From Rutidosis leptorrhynchoides (lineage: Eukaryota; Streptophyta; Magnoliopsida; Asterales; Asteraceae), in the NCBI RefSeq assembly GCF_046630445.1, contig NC_092333.1, positions 716,774,001-716,838,000 of the forward strand: 64,000 bases of DNA, written 5' to 3'. The notes under the pieces are model-generated. The model saw nothing but the letters and a program-made list of their open reading frames with translations, made no database searches and was not told where the DNA came from. Position numbers and translations under genes: made by a program. Below are positions 38,575 through 51,400 of this stretch, in pieces. Position 1 is the stretch's first letter. Each line of letters begins with the position of its first letter.

Positions 38575-41500
38575 CGACCTTTTCCATGTTTATATATATT
38601 AATTGAGATTGATATTTACATGATTAAATGTTTCCAACATGTTAAGCAATCAAACTTGTTAAGACTTGATTAATTGAAATATGTTTCATATAGACAATTG
38701 ACCACCCAAGTTGACCGGCGATTCACGAACGTTAAAACTTGTAAAAACGACATGACGATATATATATGGATATACATATGGTTAACATGAGATTATGATA
38801 AGTAAGTATCTCCATAAGTATATTAACAATGAGTTATATACATATAAACAAGACTACTAACTTAAGGATTTCGAAACGAGACATATATGTAACGATTATC
38901 GTTGTAACGACATTTAAATGTATATATATCATATTAAGATATATTAATATATCATAATATCATGATAATATAATAATTTAACATCTCATTAGATATAATA
39001 AACAATGGGTTAACAACATTAATTGAGATCGTTAACTTAAAGGTTTCAAAACAACACTTACATGTAACGGCTAACGATGACTTAACGACTCAGTTAAAAT
39101 GTATATACATGTAGTGTATTTAGATGTATTAAAATACTTTTGGAAGACTTCAAGACATATATCAAAACACTCATACTTAACGAAAATGGTTACAGTTACT
39201 TTCCCATTCTTTTCTTTCATCAAGAATTCTAGTCGTATTCTTACCCGTATTATACACAGCTTCAAAACGTACTTACTATGAGTATATACCAATAGGAACT
39301 AGCATGGGATTCCACTCTTGATTATGTCATGTATGACTAATCAATTTTAACTTCTACCATGAGCTAGTCAACTAACTAGAACTCCTTTTAACCCCACTCA
39401 CCACTCACCAATTACCACTCATCATTCACTCCATTTCACTTCCAATTCTCTTTCTAATTCTCTCTCAATACACACACACTATTATGAACGTATTTTTCCA
39501 GTAGTTAATCATCATCTTCATCAAAAATCACTTCAAGAATCAAGCTATAATCATCATAGGAAGAACACTTCAAGAACACTTCAAAAATCCCTTCAAGTTT
39601 ACTAATTTACTTCCAAGCTTTCTAATCCATTCCAAGTAATCATCTAAGATCAAGAAACCTTTGTTATATACAGTAGGTTATCTTTGTTATATACAGTAGG
39701 TTATCTTTCTTATTCAAGGTAATATTCATATTCAAACTTTGATTCAATATCTATAACTATAAACTATCTTAATTCGAGTAAAAATCTTACTTGAACTTGT
39801 TTTTGTGTCATGATCATACTTCAAGAACTTTCAAGCCATCCAAGATCCTTGGAAGCTAGATCATTTCTTGTCACTTCCAGTAGGTTTACCTACTAAACTT
39901 GAGGTAGTAATGATGTTCTTAACATCATTCGATTCATATATATAAAACTATCTTATTCGAAGGTTTAAACTCGTAATCACTAGAACATAGTTTAGTTAAT
40001 TCTAAACTTGTTCGCAAACAAAATTTAATCCTTCTAAATTGACTTTTAAAATTAACTAAACACATGTTCTATATCTATATGATATGCTAACTTAATGATT
40101 TAAAACCTGGAAACACGAAAAACACCGTAAAACCGGATTTACGCCGTCGTAGTAACACCGCGGGCTGTTTTGGGTTAGTTAATTAAAAACTATGATAAAC
40201 TTTGATTTAAAAGTTGTTATTCTGAGAAAATGATTTTTATTATGAACATGAAACTATATCCAAAAATTATGGTTAAACTCAAAGTGGAAGTATGTTTTCT
40301 AAAATGGTCATCTAGACGTCGTTCTTTGGACTGAAATGACTACCTTTACAAAAACGACTTGTAACTTATTTTTCTGACTATAAACCTATACTTTTTCTGT
40401 TTAGATTCATAAAATAGAGTTCAATATGAAACCATAGCAATTTGATTCACTCAAAACGGATTTAAAATGAAGAAGTTATGGGTAAAACAAGATTGGATAA
40501 TTTTTCTCATTTTAGCTACGTGAAAATTGGTAACAAATCTATTCCAACCATAACTTAATCAACTTGTATTGTATATTATATAATCTTGAGATACCATAGA
40601 CACGTATACAATGTTTCGACCTATCATGTCGACACATCTATATATATTTCGGAACAACCATAGACACTCTATATGTGAATGTTGGAGTTAGCTATACAGG
40701 GTTGAGGTTGATTCCAAAATATATATAGTTTGAGTTGTGATCAATACTGAGATACGTATACACTGGGTCATGGATTGATTCAAGATAATATTTATCGATT
40801 TATTTCTGTACATCTAACTGTGGACAACTAGTTGTAGGTTACTAACGAGGACAGCTGACTTAATAAACTTAAAACATCAAAATATATTAAAAGTGTTGTA
40901 AATATATTTTGAACATACTTTGATATATATGTATATATTGTTATAGGTTCGTGAATCAACCAGTGGCCAAGTCTTACTTCCCGACGAAGTAAAAATCTGT
41001 GAAAGTGAGTTATAGTCCCACTTTTAAAATCTAATATTTTTGGGATGAGAATACATGCAGGTTTTATAAATGATTTACAAAATAGACACAAGTACGTGAA
41101 ACTACATTCTATGGTTGAATTATTGAAATCGAATATGCCCCTTTTTATTAAGTCTGGTAATCTAAGAATTAGGGAACAGACACCCTAATTGACGCGAATC
41201 CTAAAGATAGATCTATTGGGCCTAACAAACCCCATCCAAAGTACCGGATGCTTTAGTACTTCAAAATTTATATCATATCCGAAGGGTGTCCCGGAATGAT
41301 GGGGATATTCTTATATATGCATCTTGTTAATGTCGGTTACCAGGTGTTCACCATATGAATGATTTTTATCTCTATGTATGGGATGTGTATTGAAATATGA
41401 AATCTTGTGGTCTATTGTTACGATATGATATATATAGGTTAAACCTATAACTCACCAACATTTTTGTTGACGTTTAAAGCATGTTTATTCTCAGGTGAAT

Positions 41501-41852
41501 ATTAAGAGCTTCCGCTGTTGCATACTAGCTGTTGCATACTAAAATAAGGACAAGATTTGGAGTCCATGTTTGTATGATATTGTGTAAAAACTGCATTCAA
41601 GAAACTGATTTCGATGTAACATATTTGTATTGTAAACCATTATGTAATGGTCGTGTGTAAACAGGATATTTTAGATTATCAATATTTGATAATCTACGTA
41701 AAGCTTTTTAAACCTTCATTAATAAAATAAAGGTTATGGTTTGTTTTAAAAATGAATGCAGTCTTTGAAAAACGTCTCATATAGAGGTCAAAACCTCGCA
41801 ACGAAATCAATTAATATGGAACGTTTTTAATCAATAAGAACGGGACATTTCA
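38575..41852 (+). repeat. 5' LTR of D2
   Basis: 3278 bp, TGTAGTGACCCG to GGGACATTTCA. Relative to the 3' LTR it has extra short tandem copies near 39560, 39690 and 41520. Confidence 0.93.
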
Positions 41853-41854
41853 GT

Positions 41855-41872
41855 TGGTATCAGAGCGTTGGT
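41855..41872 (+). promoter_or_regulatory. Primer-binding site of D2 (initiator tRNA-Met)
   Basis: TGGTATCAGAGCGTTGGT, two bases after the LTR, the standard site for many plant Ty3/gypsy elements. Confidence 0.9.
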
Positions 41873-42129
41873 CTTAGAGAACCAGAATTTTGCATTAGTG
41901 TGTCTTATCGAGTTTGTTAGGATGCATTAGTGAGTCTGGACTTCGACCGTGTTTACTTGAAAAATGATTGCTTAACAAATTTTGTTGGAAACTATATATT
42001 TTTAACATGTGAATATTATGTGATATATTAATCTCTTAACGCGTTTGATATTATGTGATAGATATCTACCTCTAGAACAAGTCCCATTGACTCACCTAAT
42101 AATAATGAAGAGCAAATGTAAATTGGAAT

Positions 42130-42675
42130 GATTCGTGGACTGATTCACAAGTTCCCAAAGAGGAACCGGAAGAAGAGTCGAAACCAGAAGAAGAATCAGA
42201 ACCGGAAGAAGAATCGGAACCGGATGAAGAAATAGAACCGGTGGGGGAAATAATAAAACGGTTAAGTAAAAGAAAATCCTCAACCAACCGACCAAGGTTA
42301 ATTATGGTCAATGGTGTTTCCGCTAAGGAAGCAAAATATTGGGAGGATTACCAATTCTCCGATGAATCGGATTCTGACGAGAATTCCGATGATGTTATAG
42401 AAATTACCCCAACTGAATTTAAAAAGGCAAAAGAAAATAATAAGGGAAAGGGCATAAAAATAGAGAAATCTAATTCCAACCCCGATGAACTTTATATGTA
42501 TCGTCAACCCCCGAAGTCCTTAAGTTGTAACAATGACCCGGGAACCTCTAAACCACCAGGTTTTTCTAAACCAATGTGGAAAACAACGGCTCGTATTAGG
42601 GGAACATCATATATCCCTAGAAACTTGGCAAAACGAACCAAAACCGAAGAAGAAGAAACAAGCGAGTCGGAATAA
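42130..42675 (+). CDS. Acidic ORF upstream of the F-box ORF in D2, unknown
   Basis: An open frame starts as DSWTDSQVPKEEPEEES, runs through an EEESEPEEESEPDEE repeat and a middle with VSAKEAKYWEDYQFSDESD, and ends at 42673 with a KRTKTEEEETSESE tail. No ATG exists at its visible start. The best internal ATG in frame is at 42304; upstream in another frame TSPIDSPNNNEEQM suggests a frameshift near 42117. The protein is highly charged and looks disordered. It could be a nucleic-acid or chromatin binding accessory protein; I do not recognise a family. Confidence 0.5.
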   Translation, partial: DSWTDSQVPKEEPEEESKPEEESEPEEESEPDEEIEPVGEIIKRLSKRKSSTNRPRLIMVNGVSAKEAKYWEDYQFSDESDSDENSDDVIEITPTEFKKAKENNKGKGIKIEKSNSNPDELYMYRQPPKSLSCNNDPGTSKPPGFSKPMWKTTARIRGTSYIPRNLAKRTKTEEEETSESE

Positions 42676-42817
42676 GATAGTTGTATTCGTGTGGTGTAAT
42701 ATATGTAATATAGTGTGCTTATGCTTTATGATATATGTAAAAATTGCTTGTATTAATAAGTATTTTTTTTTTTTTATGAATCTAACTCTTGTCTATTTTA
42801 CAGTTTAAAAACACAAA

Positions 42818-43501
42818 ATGGATAGACAACCCAATATTTTAAGAGACCTACCCGGAGACATGATTGATGAAATCTTGTCTAGAGTCGGTCAGAATTCTTC
42901 GGCACAACTATTTAAGGCGAGGTCAGTTTGTAAGACATTCGAAGAACGTTCCAAGAATGCCTTGGTTTATAAAAGGCTTTCGTTCGAAAGATGGGGGATA
43001 TCAGATTGGGAAATCCATAAGTTACGATGTGTTTACTTTGACGCATATATTGCGGGGAACCCAAATGCTATTTTACGCAATGGGTTAAGAAATTATTTTG
43101 ACTCAATATATCCGAATATTGGACTTCGTGATTTAGAAAAAGCGGCTAACATGCAACATAAAGAAGCATGTTATGCTTACAGATTAGTAATGTTCGCTTC
43201 TCACCAAAGTGAGAACAAGAACATCGGCCTACAACTATTAAACAAAACGTTCCCACAAGTGACGGAGTCGGTAATTGGGGTAAGAAATGAGGTTTTTAGA
43301 TTGTTACGGGACTGTTGGACATTACGTAACCCTCGTCCCTTTGACGACGTTACAACACGCTGTCTTATCAACGGCCATAACGGTTATGTTCCACAAGACC
43401 AAGGATGGGAAGTAATCCTAGTAAAACCAGAATGCATGACTTGTTTCTGGACGTATGAATTACGTGTCTTTATTGCCTTTGCTGAACGACTTGTGTACTA
43501 G
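42818..43501 (+). CDS. F-box protein ORF carried by chromovirus D2
   Basis: An uninterrupted 227-residue ORF from an ATG at 42818. Residues 6-55 form an F-box (LRDLPGDMIDEILSRVGQNS, then SVCKTF and VYKRLSFERW). Residues about 77-120 (NPNAILRNGLRNYF, then GLRDLEKAANMQHKEACYAY) resemble the Sel1-like middle of plant F-box proteins of the At1g67623 type, and the end has a Cys-containing MTCFWTYELRVF. Plant F-box proteins bind SKP1/ASK and bring substrates to the SCF ubiquitin ligase. It lies between the primer-binding site and gag, in the direction of D2. It has no stop while gag-pol next to it has three, which may mean selection or just chance and youth. No introns are seen, so capture through RNA is possible. 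Confidence 0.8.
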   Translation: MDRQPNILRDLPGDMIDEILSRVGQNSSAQLFKARSVCKTFEERSKNALVYKRLSFERWGISDWEIHKLRCVYFDAYIAGNPNAILRNGLRNYFDSIYPNIGLRDLEKAANMQHKEACYAYRLVMFASHQSENKNIGLQLLNKTFPQVTESVIGVRNEVFRLLRDCWTLRNPRPFDDVTTRCLINGHNGYVPQDQGWEVILVKPECMTCFWTYELRVFIAFAERLVY

Positions 43502-43689
43502 CTAGAATTATCTTCACAACCATCTTGTATCAAATTTATTGTGTGCTATATTTCATGCTATATGTAAAATAAGCGGTATTGTAAGTTTGTAAAATATTGT
43601 GTAAAAGTTTGAACGCGAAATATTATTATAATCAGTTTTTCATATAGAATTGTAGTAGTTGAATTGTATAGTAGCTACTAAGTATGAAC

Positions 43690-43713
43690 TTAACGGGTAG
43701 GTACTACCCGAAT
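43690..43713 (+). promoter_or_regulatory. Internal polypurine-like motif and palindrome in D2
   Basis: TTAACGGGTAGGTAC here repeats the signal next to the 3' LTR (48467-48481). It also forms a palindrome, CGGGTAGTACCTACCCG-like, as GGGTAGGTACTACCC. It lies between the F-box ORF and gag. Confidence 0.6.
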
Positions 43714-43842
43714 TTAAACTTATAAAACGCTAATATGAAGAAAAAGCTTTTATAAATGAGTTCATATTATGCTACGAAATACTATTAACTACTCTTAATA
43801 ATCTGTATGATTAACTTGTTCCATTTAACTATTTTGAAGGAA

Positions 43843-44676
43843 ATGGCACCGACTACTCGACACACCGTGAATATGAATGAAGAGGAATTCCGTACTTTTC
43901 TAGCTTCAAACATAGCCGCAGTACAGGCTGCGCTACATACCAACAATAACCTTGGATCTAGCAGTACAGGAAATCGTGTAGGATGCACCTACAAAGAATT
44001 CACTGCCTGCAAACTTTTGGAATTTGATGGAACCGAAGGACCGATCGGATTGAAACGGTGGACCGAGAAGGTCGAATCGGTGTTTGCCATAAGTAAGTGT
44101 ACTGAAGAGGACAAAGTAAAGTACGCTACGTATACCTTCACAGGTTCTGCGTTAACATGGTGGAATACCTATCTAGAGTAAGTGGGACAAGACGATGCGT
44201 ACGCACTACCGTGGTCAGCATTCAAGCACTTGATGAACGAGAAGTACCGTCCCAGAACCGAGGTCAATAAGCTCAAGACAGAACTTAGAGGGTTACGAAC
44301 CCAAGGATTTGATATTACCACGTACGAAAGACGATTCACAGAATTATGCCTATTGTGTCCGGGAGCATTCGAAGATGAGGAAGAGAAGATCGACGCGTTT
44401 GTGAAAGGATTACCGGAAAGAATCCAAGAAGATATAAGTTCACACGAGCCCGCCTCCATACAACAGGCATGTAGAATGGCTCACAAACTAGTGAACCAGA
44501 TTGAAGAAAGAATTAAAGAACAGACTGCTGAAGAGGCCAATGTGAAACAAGTCAAAAGAAAGTGGGAGGAAAACGGTGATAAGAATCACCAATACAACAA
44601 CAACAGCAATTACAACAATAATCGCAACAATTATCCCAACAATCGCAACATCAATCGCAACTACAACAAACGGTCC

Positions 44677-44731
<55 letters not shown>

Positions 44732-45000
44732 GCAACTACAACAATCATCCCAACAACAATAATAACCGCAACAACAACAACAATCAGAAGCAGCTATGCC
44801 AAAGGTGTGAAAAGTATCACTCGGGGTTCTGCACCAAATTTTGCAACAAGTGTAAAAGAAATGGTCATAGCGCGGTGAAGTGTGAGGTCTACGGACCAGG
44901 GGTTAATAGAACGAAAGGAACAAATGGTGTCGGAACGAGTAATGGCGGAGCAAGTAGTGTCGGAGCAAGTTATGCCAATGTAGTTTGTTATAAATGTGGA
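43843..45000 (+). pseudogene. gag: Gag of D2, one stop and a frameshift
   Basis: Start ATG at 43843 (MAPTTRHTVNMNEEEF). The capsid part includes LLEFDGTEGPIGLKRW and WSAFKHLMNEKYRP, standard for plant chromovirus gag. A stop interrupts at 44179. The nucleocapsid part follows a long poly-Asn tract (about 44590-44790) and has Cys/His knuckles (CQRCEKYHSGFC, CNKCKRNGHSAVKC, CYKCGK). The frame shifts within the last knuckle near 44996, after which the protease frame takes over. Gag would form the virus-like particle. Confidence 0.9.
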
Positions 45001-48000
45001 AAACCGGCCACATTATTAGAAATTGCCCGAACCAGGAGAACACGAATGGACAAGGCCGCGGAAGAGTTTTCAATATTAATGCGGCAGAGGCACAAGAAGA
45101 CCCGCAGCTTGTTACGGATACGTTTCTTATTGACAATAAATCTGCTTACGTTTTATTTGATTCGGGTGCGGATAGAAGCTATATGAGTAGAGATTTTTGT
45201 GCTAAATTAAGTTGTCCATTGACGCCTTTGGATAGTAAATTTTTACTCTAATTAGCAAATGGTAAATTAATTTCAGCAGATAATATATGTCGGAATCGAG
45301 AAATTAAACTGGTTAGCGAAACATTTAAGATTGATTTGATACCAGTAGAGTTAGGGAGTTTTGATGTGATAATCGGTATGGACTGGTTGAAAGAAGTGAA
45401 AGCAGAGATCGTTTGTTACAAAAATGCAATTCGCATTATACGAGAAAAAGGAAAACCCTTAATGGTGTACGGAGAAAAGGGCAACACGAAGCTACATCTT
45501 ATTAGTAATTTGAAGGCACAAAAACTAATAAGAAAAGGTTGCTATGCTGTTCTAGCACACGTCGAGAAAGTACAAACTGAAGAAAAGAGCATCAATGATG
45601 TTCCCGTCGCAAAAGAATTTCCCGATGTATTTCCGAAAGAATTACCGGGATTACCCCCACATCGATCCGTTGAATTTCAAATAGATCTTGTACCAGGAGC
45701 TGTACCAATAGCTCGTGCTCCTTACAGACTCGCACCCAGCGAGATGAAAGAACTGCAAAGCCAATTACAAGAACTTTTAGAGCATGGTTTCATTCGACCA
45801 AGCACATCACCGTGGGGAGCTCCTGTTTTGTTTGTCAAGAAGAAAGATGGTACATTCAGGTTGTGTATCGACTACCGAGAGTTGAACAAACTTACCATCA
45901 AGAACCGCTACCCACTACCGAGAATCGACGACTTATTTGATCAACTACAAGGCTCGTCTGTTTATTCAAAGATTGACTTACGTTCCGGGTATCATCAAAT
46001 GCGGGTGAAAGAAGATGATATTCCAAAGACTGCTTTCAGAACACGTTACGGTCATTACGAGTTTATGGTCATGCCATTTGGTTTAACTAATGCACCAGCT
46101 GTGTTCATGGACCTTATGAACCGAGTGTGTGGACCATACCTTGACAAGTTTGTCATTGTTTTCATTGATGACATACTTATTTACTCAAAGAATGACCAAG
46201 AACACGGTGAACATTTGAGAAAGGTGTTAAAAGTATTGAGGAAGGAAGAATTGTACGCTAAGTTTTCAAAGTGTGCATTTTGGTTGGAAGAAGTTCAATT
46301 CCTCGGTCACATAGTGAACAAAGAAGGTATTAAGGTGGATCCGGCAAAGATAGAAACTGTTGAAAAGTGGGAAACCCCGAAAACTCCGAAACACATACGC
46401 CAGTTTTTAGGACTAGCTGGTTACTACAGAAGGTTCATCCAAGACTTTTCCAGAATAGCAAAACCCTTGACTGCATTAACGCATAAAGAGAAGAAATTTA
46501 AATGGAATGATGAACAAGAGAAAGCGTTTCAGTTATTGAAGAAAAAGCTAACTACGGCACCTATATTGTCATTGCCTGAAGGGAATGATGATTTTGTGAT
46601 TTATTGTGACACATCAAAGCAAGGTCTCGGTTGTGTATTAATGCAACGAACGAAGGTGATTGCTTATGCGTCTAGACAATTGAAGATTCACGAACAAAAT
46701 TATACGACGCATGATTTGAAATTAGGCGCGGTTGTTTTTGCATTAAAGACTTGGAGGCACTACTTATATGGGGTCAAAAGTATTATATATACCGACCACA
46801 AAAGTCTTCAACACATATTTAATCAGAAACAACTGAATATAAGGCAGCGTAGGTGGATTGAATTGTTGAATGATTACGAATTTGAGATTCGTTACCACCC
46901 GGGAAAGGCAAATGTGGTAGCCGATGCCTTGAGCAGGAAGGACAGAGAACCCATTCGAGTAAAATCTATGAATATAATGATTCATAATAACCTTACTACT
47001 CAAATAAAGGAGGCGCAACAAGGAGTTTTAAAAGAGGGAAATTTAAAGGATGAAATACCCAAGGGATCGAAGAAGCATCTTAATATTCGGGAAGACGGAA
47101 CCCGGTATAGGGCTGAAAGGATTTGGGTACCAAAATTTGGAGATATGAGAGAAATGGTACTTAGAGAAGCTCATAAAACCAGATACTCAATACATCCTGG
47201 AACGGGGAAGATGTACAAGGATCTCAAGAAACATTTTTGGTGGCCGGGTATGAAAGCCGATGTTGCTAAATATGTAGGAGAATGTTTGACGTGTTCTAAG
47301 GTCAAAGCTGAGCATCAGAAACCATCAGGTCTACTTCAACAACCCGAAATCCCGGAATGGAAATGGGAAAACATTACCATGGATTTCATCACTAAATTGC
47401 CAAGGACAGCAAGTGGTTTTGATACTATTTGGGTAATAGTTGATCGTCTTACCAAATCAGCACACTTCCTGCCAATAAGAGAAGATGACAAGATGGAGAA
47501 GTTAGCACGACTGTATTTGAAGGAAGTCGTCTCCAGACATGGAATACCAATCTCTATTATCTCTGATAGGGATGGTAGATTTATTTCAAGATTCTGGCAG
47601 ACATTACAGCAAGCATTAGGAACTCGTCTAGACATGAGTACTGCCTATCATCCACAAACTGATGGGCAGAGCAAAAGGACGATATAAACGCTTGAAGACA
47701 TGCTACGAGCATGTGTTATTGATTTCAGAAACAGTTGGGATCGACATCTACCGTTAGCAGAATTTTCCTACAACAACAGCTACCATTCAAGCATTGAGAT
47801 GGCGCCGTTTGAAGCACTTTATGGTAGAAAGTGCAGGTCTCCGATTTGTTGGAGTGAAGTGGAGGATAGACAGATTACGGGTCCGGAGATTATACAAGAA
47901 ACTACCGAGAAGATCATCCAAATTCAACAACGGTTGAAAACCGCCCAAAGTCGACAAAAGAGCTACGCTGACATTAAAAGAAAAGATATAGAATTTGAAA

Positions 48001-48446
48001 TTGGAGAGATGGTCATGCTTAAAGTTGCACCTTGGAAAGGCGTTGTTCGATTTGGTAAACGAGGGAAATTAAATCCAAGGTATATTGGACCATTCAAGAT
48101 TATTGATCGTGTCGGACCAGTAGCTTACCGACTTGAGTTACCTCAACAACTCGCGGCTGTACATAACACTTTCCACATCTCGAATTTGAAGAAATGTTTT
48201 GCTAAAGAAGATCTCACTATTCCGTTAGATGAAATCCAAATCAACGAAAAACTTCAATTCATCGAAGAACCCGTCGAAATAATGGATCGTGAGGTTAAAA
48301 GACTTAAGCAAAACAAGATACCAATTGTTAAGGTTCGATGGAATGCTCGTAGAGGACCCGAGTTCACCTGGGAGTGTGAAGATCAAATGAATAAGAAATA
48401 CCCGCATCTATTTCCAGAAGATTCGTCAACACCTTCAACCGCTTAA
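44994..48446 (+). pseudogene. pol: Pol of D2: protease, RT, RNase H, integrase, chromodomain-like end
   Basis: One frame with stops at 45249 and 47685. The protease has VLFDSGADRS (about 45160). RT has MPFGLTNAP and FIDD in place of YMDD (about 46160). RNase H has [10 protein letters not shown] and [10 protein letters not shown]. The integrase has the HHCC finger (about 47170-47310) and the first two catalytic Asp (MDFITK, SDRDG). The third position, normally Glu in GQSE, is Lys (GQSKRT, about 47665). The C-terminus (about 48270-48420) has [11 protein letters not shown] and [14 protein letters not shown], a chromodomain-like module typical of chromoviruses. The longest open part is 783 codons (45336-47687). 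Confidence 0.93.
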
Positions 48447-48481
48447 AATTTCGGGACGAAATTTATTTAACGGGTAGGTAC
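48446..48481 (+). promoter_or_regulatory. Hairpin plus polypurine-tract region of D2
   Basis: AAATTTCG-GGA-CGAAATTT forms a perfect 8-bp stem with a 3-base loop, then a few bases and AACGGGTAGGTAC next to the 3' LTR. Element C has the same arrangement on the minus strand (22938-22974). The polypurine role is inferred from position. Confidence 0.7.
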
Positions 48482-51400
48482 TGTAGTGACCCGAACTTTT
48501 CCATGTTTATATATATTAATTGAGATTGATATTTACATGATTAAATGTTTCCAACATGTTAAGCAATCAAACTTGTTAAGACTTGATTAATTGAAATATG
48601 TTTCATATAGACAATTGACCACCCAAGTTGACCGGCGATTCACGAACGTTAAAACTTGTAAAAACGACATGACGATATATGTATGGGTATACATATGGTT
48701 AACATGAGATTATGATAAGTAAGTATCTCCATAAGTATATTAACAATGAGTTATATACATATAAACAAGACTACTAACTTAAGGATTTCGAAACGAGACA
48801 TATATGTAACGATTATCGTTGTAACGACATTTAAATGTATATATATTATATTAAGATATATTAATATATCATAATATCATGATAATATAATAATTTAACA
48901 TCTCATTAGATATAATAAATAATGGGTTAACAACATTAATTGAGATCGTTAACTTAAAGGTATCAAAACAACACTTACATGTAACGACTAACGATGACTT
49001 AACGACTCAGTTAAAATGTATATACATGTAGTGTATTTAGATGTATTAAAATACTTTTGGAAGACTTCAAGACATATATCAAAACACTCATACTTAACGA
49101 AAATGGTTACAGTTACTTTCCCATTCTTTTCTTTCATCAAGAATTCTAGTCGTATTCTTACCCGTATTATACACAGCTTCAAAACGTACTTACTATGGGT
49201 ATATACCAATAGGAACTAGCATGGGATTCCACTCTTGATTATGTCATGTATGACTAATCAATTTTAACTTCTACCATGAGCTAGTCAACTAACTAGAACT
49301 CCTTTTAACCCCACTCACCACTCACCAATTACCACTCATCATTCACTCCATTTCACTTCCAATTCTCTTTCTAATTCTCTCTCAACACACACACACTATT
49401 ATGAACGTATTTTTCCAGTAGTTAATCATCATCTTCATCAAAAATCACTTCAAGAATCAAGCTATAATCATCATAGGAAGAACACTTCAAAAATCCCTTC
49501 AAGTTTACTAATTTACTTCCAAGCTTTCTAATCCATTCCAAGTAATCATCTAAGATCAAGAAACCTTTGTTATATACAGTAGGTTATCTTTCTTATTCAA
49601 GGTAATATTCATATTCAAACTTTGATTCAATTTCTATAACTATAAACTATCTTAATTCGAATAAAAATCTTACTTGAACTTGGTTTTGTGTCATGATCCT
49701 ACTTCAAGAACTTTCAAGCCATCCAAGATCCTTTGAAGCTAGATCATTTCTTGTCACTTCCAGTAGTTTTACCTACTAAACTTGAGGTAGTAATGATGTT
49801 CTTAACATCATTCGATTCATATATATAAAACTATCTTATTCGAAGGTTTAAACTCGTAATCACTAGAACATAGTTTAGTTAATTCTAAACTTGTTCGCAA
49901 ACAAAAGTTAATCCTTCTAACTTGACTTTTAAAATTAACTAAACACATGTTCTATATCTATATGATATGCTAACTTAATGATTTAAAACCTAGAAACACG
50001 AAAAACACCGTAAAACCGGATTTACGTCGTCGTAGTAACACTGCGGGCTGTTTTGGGTTAGTTAATTAAAAACTATGATAAACTTTGATTTAAAAGTTGT
50101 TATTCTGAGAAAATGATTTTTATTATGAACATGAAACTATATCTAAAAATTATGGTTAAACTCAAAGTGGAAGTATGTTTTCTAAAATGGTCATCTAGAC
50201 GTCGTTCTTTCGACTGAAATGACTACCTTTACAAAAACGACTTGTAACTTATTTTTCTGACTATAAACCTATACTTTTTCTGTTTATATTCATAAAATAG
50301 AATTCAATATGAAATCATAGCAATTTGATTCACTCAAAACGGATTTAAAATGAAGAAGTTATGGGTAAAACAAGATTGGATAATTTTTCTCATTTTAGCT
50401 ACGTGAAAATTGGTAACAAATCTATTCCAACCATAACTTAATCAACTTGTATTGTATATTATATAATCTTGAGATACCATAGACACGTATACAATGTTTC
50501 GACCTATCATGTCGACACATCTATATATATTTCGGAACAACCATAGACACTCTATATGTGAATGTTGGAGTTAGCTATACTGGGTTGAGGTTGATTCCAA
50601 AATATATATAGTTTGAGTTGTGATCAATACTGAGATACGTATACACTGGGTCATGGATTGATTCAAGATAATATTTATCGATTTATTTCTGTACATCTAA
50701 CTGTGGACAACTAGTTGTAGGTTACTAACGAGGACAGCTGACTTAATAAACTTAAAACATCAAAATATATTAAAAGTGTTGTAAATATATTTTGAACATA
50801 CTTTGATATATATGTATATATTGTTATAGGTTCGTGAATCAACCAGTGGTCAAGTCTTACTTCCCGACGAAGTAAAAATCTGTGAAAGTGAGTTATAGTC
50901 CCACTTTTAAAATCTAATATTTTTGGGATGAGAATACATGCAGGTTTTATAAATGATTTACAAAATAGATACAAGTACGTGAAACTACATTCTATGGTTG
51001 AATTATCGAAATCGAATATGCCCCTTTTTATTAAGTCTGGTAATCTAAGAATTAGGGAACAGACACCCTAATTGACGCGAATCCTAAAGATAGATCTATT
51101 GGGCCTAACAAACCCCATCCAAAGTACCGGATGCTTTAGTACTTCAAAATTTATATCATATCCGAAGGGTGTCCCGGAATGATGGGGATATTCTTATATA
51201 TGCATCTTGTTAATGTCGGTTACCAGGTGTTCACCATATGAATGATTTTTATCTCTATGTATGGGATGTGTATTGAAATATGAAATCTTGTGGTCTATTG
51301 TTACGATTTGATATATATAGGTTAAACCTATAACTCACCAACATTTTTGTTGACGTTTAAAGCATGTTTATTCTCAGGTGAATATTAAGAGCTTCCGCTG

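Noticed and set aside
39071..39292. 73-codon minus-strand open frame, also at 48988-49209
   Set aside because: It is identical only because both copies are LTRs of D2; no domain and no start context.
44488..44748. Minus-strand Val-rich open frame and plus-strand Thr-rich frame over gag
   Set aside because: Both are other-frame readings of the poly-Asn repeat in gag.
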